Shown here: piece after piece, positions 26,461 through 36,144 of the stretch | How the letters are laid out: every line of letters begins with the position of its first letter | How positions within the stretch are numbered: the stretch's first letter is position 1 | Source of the DNA: Crocinitomicaceae bacterium | Lineage (GTDB): Bacteria > Bacteroidota > Bacteroidia > Flavobacteriales_D > Crocinitomicaceae | DNA length: 64,000 bases | NCBI GenBank assembly: GCA_022447665.1 | Contig: JAKVAQ010000026.1 | Span: 1-64,000, forward strand | Direction: 5' to 3' | Translations under genes and position numbers: made by a program | Notes under the pieces: model-generated | What the model saw: only the letters and a program-made list of their open reading frames with translations | Database searches by the model: none | What the model was told of the DNA's origin: nothing

Positions 26461-29400
26461 ATGATACGCAAGTCACTTAGTTTACTATTAATCGGATTTT
26501 CTGTAGTAGCTGTTGCTCAAAAGAAAAAGAAAGATGAACCAAAAAATGATTACTTTTTAAGTAGCTCTCAAGTTGGTGGTTTAAGTTTTAGATGTATTGG
26601 TCCTGCATTGACTTCTGGTCGTGTTGCTGATATTGCTGTGAACCCTAATAACTTTAGTGAGTATTACGTGGCTGTTGCTTCAGGAGGAGTTTGGAAGACA
26701 ACTAATCATGGTACTTCTTTCGAGCCAATTTTTGATGGGCAAAGCTCGTATTCAATTGGGTGTGTAACTATTGACCCAAATAATGATCAAACCATATGGG
26801 TAGGTACAGGCGAAAATAATAACCAACGTTCTGTTGCCTATGGAGACGGTGTGTATAAATCGACAAATGGTGGGGCTTCATGGAAAAACATGGGCTTAAA
26901 AGAGTCCGAGCATATTTCAAAGGTTATAGTAGATCCGAGGAATTCAGATGTAGTTTATGTTTGTGCTTATGGTCCATTATGGTCTGAAGGAGGTGAGCGC
27001 GGAGTTTATAAATCTGTTGATGGAGGAGAGAATTGGGAAAGAATTCATTATGTATCAGATAATACGGGTGCAGCGGATTTGATTATGGATCCTTCAAATC
27101 CAGACATTCTTTATGTAGCAATGCATCAGAGAAGAAGACACGTATTTACATATATAGGTGGTGGTGAAGAAAGTGGAGTCTTTAAAACTGAAGATGGTGG
27201 TAAAACTTGGTATGAAATTGAAAAAGGATTACCATCTGGAAAAATGGGTAGGGTAGGTCTTGCTGTTTCTCCGGCAGACCCTAATTATATGTACGCTATT
27301 GTTGAGGCCGAAGATGGAAGTGGAGGTTTTTACAGATCTATTAATAAAGGGGAAAACTGGACTAAACGCAGCGGTTATTCTACAAGTGGAAATTATTATC
27401 AAGAAATTATTTGCGATCCAGTAGACCGCGATAAAGTTTTCTCAATGAACACTTGGTTAAGACATACGGAAGATGGAGGTTTGAATTTTAAAAGCACTGG
27501 AGAATCTAAAAAACACGTTGATAACCACACAATTTGGATCAATCCAACAGATACAGATCATTGGATTGTAGGATGTGACGGTGGTATTTACGAAACTTAC
27601 AATCATGCAAAAGATTGGGATTATAAGCCAAATCTACCAATCACGCAATTTTATAAGGTAGCGGTGGATAATGATGTACCATTTTATAATGTTTATGGTG
27701 GTACGCAGGATAATAACTCACTTGGAGGGCCTTCAAGAACAATAAATAATGCGGGAATATTAAACTCGGATTGGTACATAACAAATGGAGGAGATGGATT
27801 TGAGTCACAAATAGACCCTAAAGATCCTAACATAGTTTATGCACAAGCGCAGTATGGATGGTTGGTTAGGTACGATAGACAAAGCGGTGAAAAGATTGGA
27901 ATTCAGCCCATGCCTAAAAAAGGTGAACCAGCTTATAGATGGAACTGGGATGCACCACTAGTTGTCTCTAATCATGAAGATGGAACTATATATTTCGCAG
28001 CGAACAAAGTATTTAAAAGTACTGATAGAGGAAATACATGGTCAGTTATTTCTGAAGACCTTTCGCGTCAGTTAGATCGAAATCAACTGAAGGTAATGGG
28101 ACAGATTCAACGTCCTGAGGTTGTGATGAAAAATAAGTCAACAACCATATTTGGAAATATTGTAGCCTTAGATGAATCTCCCAAAAAATCTGGACTCCTA
28201 TATGCAGGTACTGATGATGGTTTAGTTCATATTACTGAAAATGACGGTGGTTCATGGGTAAAAAAAGAAAGCTTTCCAGGCGTGCCTAGCATGACCTATG
28301 TGAATATGCTTCTTGCTTCACGTCATGATGAAAATCGAGTGTATGCCGCGTTTAACAATCATAAAAAAGGAGATTTTAAACCTTATTTATTGAGAAGTGA
28401 TGATAAAGGAAATACATGGACTTCGATTGCTGGAGACTTGCCTGAGAGAGGGTCGGTTTATGCTATAGCAGAAGATCATGAGCTTGAAAACTTACTTTTC
28501 GCTGGAACTGAGTTCGGCGTATTCTTCTCGATTAATGGAGGAGAGAATTGGATTCAACTGAAATCAGGACTACCTACAATTGCGATTAGAGATATTGCGA
28601 TTCAGAGAAGAGAGAACGATTTGGTTTTAGCAACTTTTGGTAGAGGATTTTATGTGTTAGATGATTATTCACCGTTGCGTCATATTACAGAAGAGGCTAT
28701 GAATCAGCCAGCAATGATCTTTCCAATTAAAGACGGATTGGAATACATTCAGTCAAATCCTCTTGGGCTAAGAGGGGTTGGTTCTCAAGGTGCAGGGTTT
28801 TACTCGGCAGAGAACCCAACATTCGGAGTTACCTTCACATATTTTATTAAGGATGGAATTACTTCACCTAAAGATGAGCGAATAGCTGATCAAAATCAAC
28901 GAATAGAAGATGGTTTGGATATCGAATACCCAAGCTATGAGGATTTTGTGGCAGAAGACAATTATGAAGACCCCTTCGTGCTTTTCGTTATTAAGGATGA
29001 GCTTGGTAATGAGGTTAGAAAAATTAAGGGAGGCCTAGCTACAGGTATTAATAGAGTAAGTTGGAATTTAAGATATCCAACCACAACACCATTAAGCTTA
29101 AGAGCAGGTGAGGTAGGGAGATATTCAAATGCTGATGAAGGACCGCTAGTATTACCTGGAAAATATACCGTAGAACTATACTTGAATAACAATGGTGCGT
29201 TTAGCCAACTTGTAACGGCTACTCCTTTCAATGTGAAAACATTAGAGAATTCAAGTCTCGCGCGTCAGTCAGAAGAGGTGCTTGCGTTTAAAACGAAGCT
29301 TTCTGAATTAAGAAGAAAAATGAGAGGTACTGGAAATGAAATTTCAGAATATTCAAATCGTTTGAAATATATAAGACAAGCAATTATCGCTTATCCAAAT

Positions 29401-29736
29401 ACTGAATTATCATGGATGTCAGATGTCCAGAAGCTGGAAGACCAAGTTCATGATGTTGAAATTATGATGTGGGGTGATTGGCATAAGTCTAGCAGAGATG
29501 TTGAAACCTTAGATGGTGCTGCAGGCAAATTGGAAACTATTGTTTACCAATGCTGGTATTCAACATCCAATATTACTTCTACTCAAAAAGAACAATACGA
29601 AATTGCTGATGATGAATATGTTCAAATTCGAAAGCTTGTTGATGATATTAAGGCCGGAGTAGTGGCTTTAGAAGCTAAATTGGACAGTAAAGGAGTTCCA
29701 TATACTCCAGGAAGACCTGATTGGAAAGAGGAGTAG
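26461..29736 (+). CDS. exported BNR/sortilin-like beta-propeller protein
   Basis: The 1091-residue protein has a signal peptide (about 1-19, ending VAVAQ). Residues 35-760 hold many Asp-box (BNR) repeats: SVDGGENW, TEDGGKTW, SINKGENW, STDRGNTW, SDDKGNTW and SINGGENW. These indicate one or two beta-propellers of the sortilin/VPS10 or glycosidase type. The C-terminal 300 residues include a strand-rich domain and a helical stretch near 950-1080. Such large proteins are often labelled glycosyl hydrolase in Bacteroidota, but I see no proof of catalysis. No T9SS sorting tail is present. The gene is monocistronic. Confidence 0.8.
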   Translation: MIRKSLSLLLIGFSVVAVAQKKKKDEPKNDYFLSSSQVGGLSFRCIGPALTSGRVADIAVNPNNFSEYYVAVASGGVWKTTNHGTSFEPIFDGQSSYSIGCVTIDPNNDQTIWVGTGENNNQRSVAYGDGVYKSTNGGASWKNMGLKESEHISKVIVDPRNSDVVYVCAYGPLWSEGGERGVYKSVDGGENWERIHYVSDNTGAADLIMDPSNPDILYVAMHQRRRHVFTYIGGGEESGVFKTEDGGKTWYEIEKGLPSGKMGRVGLAVSPADPNYMYAIVEAEDGSGGFYRSINKGENWTKRSGYSTSGNYYQEIICDPVDRDKVFSMNTWLRHTEDGGLNFKSTGESKKHVDNHTIWINPTDTDHWIVGCDGGIYETYNHAKDWDYKPNLPITQFYKVAVDNDVPFYNVYGGTQDNNSLGGPSRTINNAGILNSDWYITNGGDGFESQIDPKDPNIVYAQAQYGWLVRYDRQSGEKIGIQPMPKKGEPAYRWNWDAPLVVSNHEDGTIYFAANKVFKSTDRGNTWSVISEDLSRQLDRNQLKVMGQIQRPEVVMKNKSTTIFGNIVALDESPKKSGLLYAGTDDGLVHITENDGGSWVKKESFPGVPSMTYVNMLLASRHDENRVYAAFNNHKKGDFKPYLLRSDDKGNTWTSIAGDLPERGSVYAIAEDHELENLLFAGTEFGVFFSINGGENWIQLKSGLPTIAIRDIAIQRRENDLVLATFGRGFYVLDDYSPLRHITEEAMNQPAMIFPIKDGLEYIQSNPLGLRGVGSQGAGFYSAENPTFGVTFTYFIKDGITSPKDERIADQNQRIEDGLDIEYPSYEDFVAEDNYEDPFVLFVIKDELGNEVRKIKGGLATGINRVSWNLRYPTTTPLSLRAGEVGRYSNADEGPLVLPGKYTVELYLNNNGAFSQLVTATPFNVKTLENSSLARQSEEVLAFKTKLSELRRKMRGTGNEISEYSNRLKYIRQAIIAYPNTELSWMSDVQKLEDQVHDVEIMMWGDWHKSSRDVETLDGAAGKLETIVYQCWYSTSNITSTQKEQYEIADDEYVQIRKLVDDIKAGVVALEAKLDSKGVPYTPGRPDWKEE

Positions 29737-29875
29737 TAGACTGCTGTTTTTCAGTTTTTTTTAAGGGGTTTTGGTTAGTTGCTCGAATTTGAGTAATTAA
29801 CAAGTTTTCAACAATTTTTGTAACCCGAAATTGTGTTTGGCGTAATAATAATACACAACAACAAACACAAACAAA

Positions 29876-30853
29876 ATGAAACGAGCATTCCTAATTGCGG
29901 CGCTAGCAACTTCGGTTTACGGAAGCGCGGCTGAGAAGAAGATCACAACCTCAGAATATGTAGAATATTGGAAGATTACCGCGATTGAGCAAATGAATGA
30001 TCACGGTATTCCAGCGAGTATAACACTAGCCCAAGGTATCCTAGAGAGTGGGAATGGCAATTCACGTCTAGCAAAAGAAGCTAACAATCATTTTGGAATT
30101 AAATGCCATAGAGGATGGGATGGAGCTACTTTTATTCAAGATGATGATAAAAAGAATGAATGTTTTAGAAGTTATGATAATGCTTCTCAATCCTATGAAG
30201 ACCATTCACTTTTCTTAACCGGAAGAGAGCGCTACAGTGATTTGTTTGAATTAAAATTAACAGATTACAAAGGGTGGGCGAAAGGACTAAAATCGGCAGG
30301 CTATGCCACGAATCCTAAATATGCCGATTTATTGATTGATTTAATCGAGAAAAACGATCTCGCACAGTACGATTTAATGCCTTATTTACCTGCTCAGATC
30401 AAAGAGAGTGAGACATTGATGGCTTCGAATGGTGAAACGCCTGTTGCGACCTTAGATATTCAAAAAGGAACTTCTGTAACTGATAGTTATGAAGGGCTTC
30501 AACGCACTGATCATTTGGTTTTCGAACATAAAAATGATTTGAAATATATTATTGTTAAGCAGGGTGATACATTTTATCAAATTGCGAAAGAGTTTGACAT
30601 GGGATTATGGCAACTATACAAATACAATGACTTCGGGAAAAGAGACGTTTTGAAAGAGGGTGAATTTGTATACTTAGTTCCAAAGAGAAATAGAGCTAAG
30701 AAAGCCTATCCAAGAATTGAGACGTCAAAAGATATGACGTATAGAGATATTTCTCAGAACGAAGGAATTAAACTAAAGAAATTATTAAAGCTGAATGGGG
30801 AAACCAACCCAGACAAGGTATTGCCGAAAGGTACAAAGGTAATCCTCCGATAA
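29876..30853 (+). CDS. exported glucosaminidase with two LysM domains
   Basis: The 325-residue protein has a signal peptide (about 1-18). The glucosaminidase (FlgJ/LytG-like) domain spans about 27-170, with catalytic Glu57 in TLAQGILESGNGNS and the NNHFGIKCH motif. Two LysM modules follow, at about 222-268 (VKQGDTFYQIAKEF) and 284-325 (MTYRDISQNEGIKL), ending in VILR. LysM domains bind peptidoglycan, so the enzyme should cut glycan strands in the periplasm during growth or division. It is followed by a strong terminator. Confidence 0.93.
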   Translation: MKRAFLIAALATSVYGSAAEKKITTSEYVEYWKITAIEQMNDHGIPASITLAQGILESGNGNSRLAKEANNHFGIKCHRGWDGATFIQDDDKKNECFRSYDNASQSYEDHSLFLTGRERYSDLFELKLTDYKGWAKGLKSAGYATNPKYADLLIDLIEKNDLAQYDLMPYLPAQIKESETLMASNGETPVATLDIQKGTSVTDSYEGLQRTDHLVFEHKNDLKYIIVKQGDTFYQIAKEFDMGLWQLYKYNDFGKRDVLKEGEFVYLVPKRNRAKKAYPRIETSKDMTYRDISQNEGIKLKKLLKLNGETNPDKVLPKGTKVILR

Positions 30854-30908
30854 AAATCTTACGATTTATCGTGAATTAACGGGAGGATTTTTTGGTTTGT
30901 TGTTGTGA

Positions 30909-30934
30909 AAAGGGACGCTTAGGCGTCCCTTTTC
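30909..30934 (+). terminator. rho-independent terminator after the glucosaminidase gene
   Basis: AAAAGGGACGC pairs with GCGTCCCTTTT around a TTAG loop, an 11-bp perfect stem ending in four T. A smaller hairpin (ACGA-TTTA-TCGT) lies at about 30861-30872. The rest of the gap to 31110 holds no gene. Confidence 0.85.
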
Positions 30935-31110
30935 CTATTTAGGAATCCAATATTAATGAAGTTTTTTGTAAGGATCAAAATCCCTTAAATTCATTGGTTA
31001 TCAGCGGGGTTTTGCGTTGGTGTATTGGGTTGAGTCTACAATAATTCTTGTTCAACCAAACAATTAATACTTGAGATGCGTATTTTAGGTATACCAAAAA
31101 ACTCAGTACC

Positions 31111-32649
31111 GTGAAACCATCTGTTGAATTATTCAACTTAATTAAAACACTGACGAAGTCAGAAAAACGTTTTTTTAAGCTGAACTCTTCGTTACAATCT
31201 GGAGAAAAGAATTACCTCAAAATCTTCGATTACATTGAGCGTCAAGGAAAGTATAATGAGGAAGAATTGAAGGATTACTTCAAGGATGAAGTATTCATTA
31301 AACATCTTCCTTCTGAAAAAAATCATCTTTACAAGCTAATTCTAAAGTCTCTTCGAGCATATTACTCGGAGCAAAGTGTTAGTGCTATTCTCAAGCAAGA
31401 GATTAAAAATGTTGAGATTCTCTACAGAAAGGCCTTACACAAGGAGTGCGTTAAGTTCGTAAAACGGGCGAAACGGATGGCTAAAGAGTACGAGAAGTTC
31501 TATTATTGGTTTGAACTGATTAGTTGGGAGAAGAAGTTGCTCGAAGAAGCCTATGAAGAAGGTATCTTTAACCAAAATCTTGATAAACTTATCGAGGAAG
31601 AAACCTTGGTAATTGAGAAGCTGAGAAACTTAGCCGAATATCATATTCTCTATTCTAAGATAAACTACATTTTCAGAAGCGGTGGATTCACACGAAATGA
31701 GGGAGAAAGAAAAGTTGTGGATGAGATCGCAGATTATCACTTGATTAAGGGTAAGAATACGGCGATATCGAGTAGGGCAACCACAATTTGCTATTACATA
31801 AAAGGATTATGTGCCGCAAGTAAAAGAGATTACGAGGAGGCGCTGATAAACTTCCGAAAATCAAAAACCGTAATGGAGTCTAATGACAAGATTAAGAATG
31901 ATTTGGAGCAGCGCTACATCTCAACTCTTGGTTTTATGCTCCAGTGTTATATTGATAGTTACGACTTTGATCATGCGAAAATGATGATTGAAGAACTAAA
32001 TGGATTATCCAAAGGAAAATACTTTAATTCTATTGATTCCCAAGTACGCATTTTTACCGCCTCTTGTATTGGTGAACTCCAATTGTTCAATAGAATTGGT
32101 GAGTTTCAGAAGTCTTTGGAAACCTTTGGCCATATAGAACATCAGCTGGAAAGGTTTGATGATAAAATTACAAAAGAGAAGCACCTTCTTTTTACTTATA
32201 ATATGGCCTATACTTACTTTGGAATAGGGGAGTATAAAACTGCTCTAAAGTATATAAATATTGTGCTAAATGATAATGAGAAGAAACTAAGACAAGATAT
32301 TTACTCTTTTGCCAGAATTTTTAATCTTATTATTCATTACGAGCTTTCCAATACAGACTTTGTTGAGTATGATTTAAAATCTGCGGCAAGATACTTAAGC
32401 AAGTACGAGAAGGACTACAAAGTAGAAGAGCTTTTCATCACGTACTTTAAGCAACTTGCTAAATCGACTAAAGAATCTAAGAACAAAGAGATCTTAGGTG
32501 AGTTTTATAACGATTTGAACGCATTAATTGAGTCCAATGAGCGTGAGCACGTAATCCTTGAGTATTTTGATTTACTTGCCTGGATTGCCTCTAAAAATGA
32601 AGGGATCCCTTTTTCAGAGGCAGTTAAGAAACGGATTTCTCAGAATTAA
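31111..32649 (+). CDS. TPR-like helical protein of unknown function
   Basis: The 512-residue protein starts with GTG and has no signal peptide or membrane helix. It is helical throughout, with helix pairs of TPR-like spacing from about 200 to 400 (for example DYEEALINFRKSKTVM and EYKTALKYINIVLN). The N-terminal LIKTLTKSEKRFFKL motif (10-24) is one I associate with a conserved Bacteroidota family of about 500 residues without assigned function. A scaffold or protein-interaction role is plausible. The last 26 bases overlap the convergent ribBA gene. Confidence 0.65.
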   Translation: MKPSVELFNLIKTLTKSEKRFFKLNSSLQSGEKNYLKIFDYIERQGKYNEEELKDYFKDEVFIKHLPSEKNHLYKLILKSLRAYYSEQSVSAILKQEIKNVEILYRKALHKECVKFVKRAKRMAKEYEKFYYWFELISWEKKLLEEAYEEGIFNQNLDKLIEEETLVIEKLRNLAEYHILYSKINYIFRSGGFTRNEGERKVVDEIADYHLIKGKNTAISSRATTICYYIKGLCAASKRDYEEALINFRKSKTVMESNDKIKNDLEQRYISTLGFMLQCYIDSYDFDHAKMMIEELNGLSKGKYFNSIDSQVRIFTASCIGELQLFNRIGEFQKSLETFGHIEHQLERFDDKITKEKHLLFTYNMAYTYFGIGEYKTALKYINIVLNDNEKKLRQDIYSFARIFNLIIHYELSNTDFVEYDLKSAARYLSKYEKDYKVEELFITYFKQLAKSTKESKNKEILGEFYNDLNALIESNEREHVILEYFDLLAWIASKNEGIPFSEAVKKRISQN

Positions 32650-33745
32650 GGTAAGATGTAGTTCCTACTACATTTAAACCATAGGCCTGAGCAACGCTCT
32701 TATTTACGTTTGATGAGTTTGTAATTAGGTTGATGTTTTCAATTCCCAATTCGCGTATAATCTGGGCTCCAATACCGTAATCTTTAGTGTCTATAGGTTT
32801 TTTTACCGGTACACCATTGTATGACTTTAACTTTTCAATTAACCCAAGTTGTTTTTCTTCTTGTTGTACAAAAACGAGTGCCCCTTTACCTTCTTTTTCA
32901 ATTAACTGAAGTACTGCACTCAAGTTCGATTGCTTATCGGCACGAATAGCGTCCAACAGGTTATTCGAGAATGACGAAGACTCTACTCTAACAAGAACTG
33001 CATCTTCCTTGTTCCATTCACCTTTATAAAGAACAAGATGTGCTTCGTTATTACTTAGTTGCTGATAAGCTGCCATTTTAAAATCTCCCCAAATAGTTGA
33101 AAAGTCGGTCTCCATTACTTTTTCAATGAGTGATTCATTTTTCATGCGATAGGCAATCAAATCCGCAATAGAAATAATCTTAAGATCGAACTTCTTTGCA
33201 ATTTCTAAGAGCTGAGGAAGGCGCGCCATTGAGCCGTCTTCATTCATTATTTCTACGATTACTCCTGCTGGCTCAAAACCTGCCATTCTAGATAAGTCAA
33301 CGGCTGCTTCCGTATGTCCTGCTCTCCTTAGAACTCCTCCAGTTCGTGCGCGTAAAGGAAATATATGACCTGGTTTTCCTAGTTCTTCCTTTTTTGTGTT
33401 AGGGTCTATTAAGGCTAGTACAGTTTTAGAACGGTCACTGGCCGAGATTCCCGTTGTACAACCATGCCCAATTAGATCAATAGATACGGTAAAAGGAGTT
33501 TCGAAACTTGCACTATTTTCTTGGACCATCATTTCTAATCCGAGTCTATCACAATCTTCTTCTAACAAAGGTGCGCAGATAAGACCGCGTCCATGAGTCG
33601 CCATGAAATTAATTACCTCTGGTGTAGCATTTCTTGCAGCCGTTAAAAAATCTCCCTCGTTCTCTCTGTCTTCGTCATCTACTACGATAACAACTTTGCC
33701 GAGTTTAATGTCTTCTATGGCTTCCTCTATTGTGTTTAGTGTCAT
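32624..33745 (-). CDS. ribB: 3,4-dihydroxy-2-butanone-4-phosphate synthase with degenerate GTP cyclohydrolase II half
   Basis: I place the start at the ATG at 33745 (373 residues), because a TTG 8 codons upstream lies inside a promoter element. The N-terminal half is a complete DHBP synthase: DDEDRENEGD (about 23-32), HGRGLICAPL and HIFPLRARTGGVLRRAGHTEA. It makes the four-carbon precursor of riboflavin from ribulose 5-phosphate. The C-terminal half is GTP-cyclohydrolase-II-like, but where RibA has the zinc cysteines after VRVHSE it reads VRVESSSFSNNLLDAI with no cysteine. That half is probably inactive, and a separate ribA should exist elsewhere. It is often annotated ribBA. Confidence 0.88.
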   Translation of the reverse strand: MTLNTIEEAIEDIKLGKVVIVVDDEDRENEGDFLTAARNATPEVINFMATHGRGLICAPLLEEDCDRLGLEMMVQENSASFETPFTVSIDLIGHGCTTGISASDRSKTVLALIDPNTKKEELGKPGHIFPLRARTGGVLRRAGHTEAAVDLSRMAGFEPAGVIVEIMNEDGSMARLPQLLEIAKKFDLKIISIADLIAYRMKNESLIEKVMETDFSTIWGDFKMAAYQQLSNNEAHLVLYKGEWNKEDAVLVRVESSSFSNNLLDAIRADKQSNLSAVLQLIEKEGKGALVFVQQEEKQLGLIEKLKSYNGVPVKKPIDTKDYGIGAQIIRELGIENINLITNSSNVNKSVAQAYGLNVVGTTSYLNSEKSVS

Positions 33746-33766
33746 TGCTTTTTCTAAAATTGGATA

Positions 33767-33774
33767 CAAAATTA
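33767..33774 (-). promoter_or_regulatory. TAnnTTTG promoter element for ribB(A)
   Basis: The minus strand reads TAATTTTG, 21 bases upstream of the ATG at 33745. It covers the alternative TTG start, which argues for the shorter protein. Confidence 0.45.
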
Positions 33775-33799
33775 GTTATAATTATATTTTACTGTCTTA

Positions 33800-34951
33800 T
33801 TAACAAGTAAAGAGCTCACGAAGTTTTGAAACTGAATTGGCCCAACTAAAATTTTCTTGAACATAATTCTGTCCTGAAATGGAGATTTTCTTGTAAAGTT
33901 CCTGATCAGTCAATAGTTGATTTATGGCCGTTTTAAATTCGTCTTTACTATTTGCAATAAGAATATTTTCATTGGGTGTTGCTCCCAAGGCATTGTTTGC
34001 TAGTGTGGTTGTGATGCAGGGGAGTCCCATAGCCATTGCTTCAAGAAGTTTGTTTTGTAAACCGGTACCAATAAACAAAGGGGCCACGAAAATTTTTCCG
34101 GATCCATAAGAATCCCTTATATCATCTACCCACCCAGAAACGACTACATTCTTTCTCTCTAATTCTTTGATCTCTTTGCTCGGATTTGCACCAGAAAGTA
34201 GAAGCTTTGCACTGGTTAATTCAGGCAAAATATCGTTTACAATAAATTGAGCACATTCAATGTTTGGCGCATAATTCATGTTTCCAACAAAAACCAAATC
34301 ATATTCTTTTACACAATCATTTGGTTCGAAGAAAGATTCTGAAATTCCGTTTTCAATGATTGAGATTTCATTGTTTTTAGGGTGGGAGATTAATCCTCTG
34401 TCTTGTTTAGAAATGATGGTGTGATGATCAAAATAGTCGAAGATTCTATGCTCGTACCTTAATAAACGTTGTCCTTCTGATTTGAAAAATTGACGCCTAA
34501 GTCCGCCGGAAATCTTGAATCTTCTAATCATACCCTGTCCCAGAGCATCCATATAGTCAATGGTTTTGGGGATGTCATGAATGTTTTTAACGTATTCAGA
34601 AGTTCTAATTAACTGGGCATAGATATGATCTGGTTCAATTCTTCTGATTTCTTGTTCAACAAATTTCACCCATTTCTTAGAATAGAAATAGCCCACTTGA
34701 AATGGTTTGTCTGAAAAGAGATTAAGTCCAGCATTCCAGTATATTCCGAGTTTATTTAGGTTTAATATGTGTAATTCTCTACAGTATTCCTCAACAACTC
34801 TTTTGTCTGAAGCTTTTACTTCTTGATCAGTAAGGCAGAAGAGATAAATTTCATCATTTTTTGAAAGCTCTTTGATTTGATGAAACGCACGGAGTTTATC
34901 TCCTTTTTCAAGAGGGTAGGGGAATCTTGATAGAATTACAACTAGTTTCAT
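33800..34951 (-). CDS. GT4-type glycosyltransferase
   Basis: The 383-residue protein has a GT-B fold. An N-terminal glycine/basic acceptor loop (PYPLEKGDKLRAFHQI, 11-26) precedes the Rossmann-like donor half with FVGNMNYAPN (about 221-230). The donor-site motif is FIGTGLQNKLLEAMAMG, including the E-x7-E-like glutamate. It transfers a nucleotide-activated sugar, probably onto a lipid-linked glycan at the cytoplasmic face of the membrane. Its start overlaps the stop of the preceding glycosyltransferase gene by 4 bases, so the two are coupled and likely act in succession. Confidence 0.88.
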   Translation of the reverse strand: MKLVVILSRFPYPLEKGDKLRAFHQIKELSKNDEIYLFCLTDQEVKASDKRVVEEYCRELHILNLNKLGIYWNAGLNLFSDKPFQVGYFYSKKWVKFVEQEIRRIEPDHIYAQLIRTSEYVKNIHDIPKTIDYMDALGQGMIRRFKISGGLRRQFFKSEGQRLLRYEHRIFDYFDHHTIISKQDRGLISHPKNNEISIIENGISESFFEPNDCVKEYDLVFVGNMNYAPNIECAQFIVNDILPELTSAKLLLSGANPSKEIKELERKNVVVSGWVDDIRDSYGSGKIFVAPLFIGTGLQNKLLEAMAMGLPCITTTLANNALGATPNENILIANSKDEFKTAINQLLTDQELYKKISISGQNYVQENFSWANSVSKLRELFTC

Positions 34952-36144
34952 ACCTCCAATGATTTATAAAACTCTATCAGATCACTAATAACTTTTTTAG
35001 AATCGAAATGTTCTAGGGCAAGTGCTCTTCCTTTATCACCGATTTGCCAAACCTTGTCCTTGTTTTGAGAAAGTTCCGTTATGGCATGAGCAAACTCTTC
35101 TGGCGAATCCGCAATAATTAAATTTTCCCAGTTAGTAAAAGGAATCCCCTCAGCGCCGATACTTGTAGTTATTACAGCTTTTCCCATCGCCATAGCTTCA
35201 ATTATTTTAACACGAATCCCAGACCCTGAAATCAAAGGAACTATTAAAACATCGTTTTTTTCTATAAAATCTCTGGCCGACTTCACTTCACCAATTACCT
35301 GTAATTTCCCGTTACTAGCTTCAAGGAGCTCTTCTTGCATTCCTCTGCCTGCAATATTTAAACTAACATCAAGACTAGAAAGTAATGGCCAAATTTTATC
35401 GATTAAATAATTTACTGCTTCAATATTTGGAGTCCAGTTCATGGCTCCAAGATGAAAGAGCTTTAATTCATTATTGAGACTTTTATTACTTACCTCGGTT
35501 CCACTCAAGTCTGTGGAAAATGGAATGGTTTTAATCGGTGTTGATGTACCGAGCTGCCTAAAGGTTTTTTCGTCTTTACTGCTGATTGAAGCTATTCCAT
35601 CAACATCCTTGAGAATATTCACTTCATACTTCTTTAAGCGACTCGCCAAGTGTTTTAGGTATAGTTTTTTAGGTGAATGTCCGGCCGATTTTGCCATTCG
35701 CTCCCAAATTAAGTGCTCTAAATTATGACTACGTAAAATTATTTTAGCTTTAGACAACTTCCTTATTGTAGGTATATAAGGAGTCATAAATAGGCTCTCA
35801 AGATGAATAATGTCGTATGATTTATCGGTCAACCATCGAATAAGTTTAAAGTCAAAATCCGAGGAGAAAAATCGACTCACATTATAAGAGTCTGAGCTAA
35901 TCAATGCTGAAAAAGCGTCTACCAGGTTTACCTTAGTATCTACAAAAATATCCTGAACTTCAGTGTTTTGGAAAAGTTCAGAATCAAATTCTCTTTTGTG
36001 AAATGGGTGTTTCGCGGTAGAAATAGTTAATATATCCAGTTGACAACCTGCATTTATTAGCCCTTCGCTTATTTCATTCATGGCAATGCATCCGCCATCG
36101 ACAATGGGTCTGGGAGGTTTGTTGCAGAGCTGTAGTACACGCAT
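34948..36144 (-). CDS. GT4-type glycosyltransferase
   Basis: The 398-residue GT-B enzyme begins with VLQLCNKPPRPIVDGGCIAM, the acceptor-side loop. The donor half has HLGAMNWTPN and SGSGIRVKIIEAMAMGKAV. It resembles the following glycosyltransferase and probably arose by duplication (the shared NYAPN/NWTPN and EAMAMG motifs support this). Its start overlaps the LptF/G-type permease stop by one base and its stop overlaps the next start by 4 bases. The operon suggests sugar assembly on a lipid or lipopolysaccharide core. Confidence 0.88.
   Translation of the reverse strand: MRVLQLCNKPPRPIVDGGCIAMNEISEGLINAGCQLDILTISTAKHPFHKREFDSELFQNTEVQDIFVDTKVNLVDAFSALISSDSYNVSRFFSSDFDFKLIRWLTDKSYDIIHLESLFMTPYIPTIRKLSKAKIILRSHNLEHLIWERMAKSAGHSPKKLYLKHLASRLKKYEVNILKDVDGIASISSKDEKTFRQLGTSTPIKTIPFSTDLSGTEVSNKSLNNELKLFHLGAMNWTPNIEAVNYLIDKIWPLLSSLDVSLNIAGRGMQEELLEASNGKLQVIGEVKSARDFIEKNDVLIVPLISGSGIRVKIIEAMAMGKAVITTSIGAEGIPFTNWENLIIADSPEEFAHAITELSQNKDKVWQIGDKGRALALEHFDSKKVISDLIEFYKSLEV

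Noticed and set aside
29737-29775. Possible terminator after the BNR protein gene (ACTG...CAGT followed by T run)
   Set aside because: The stem is only 4 bp, too weak to call, although the T run is suggestive.
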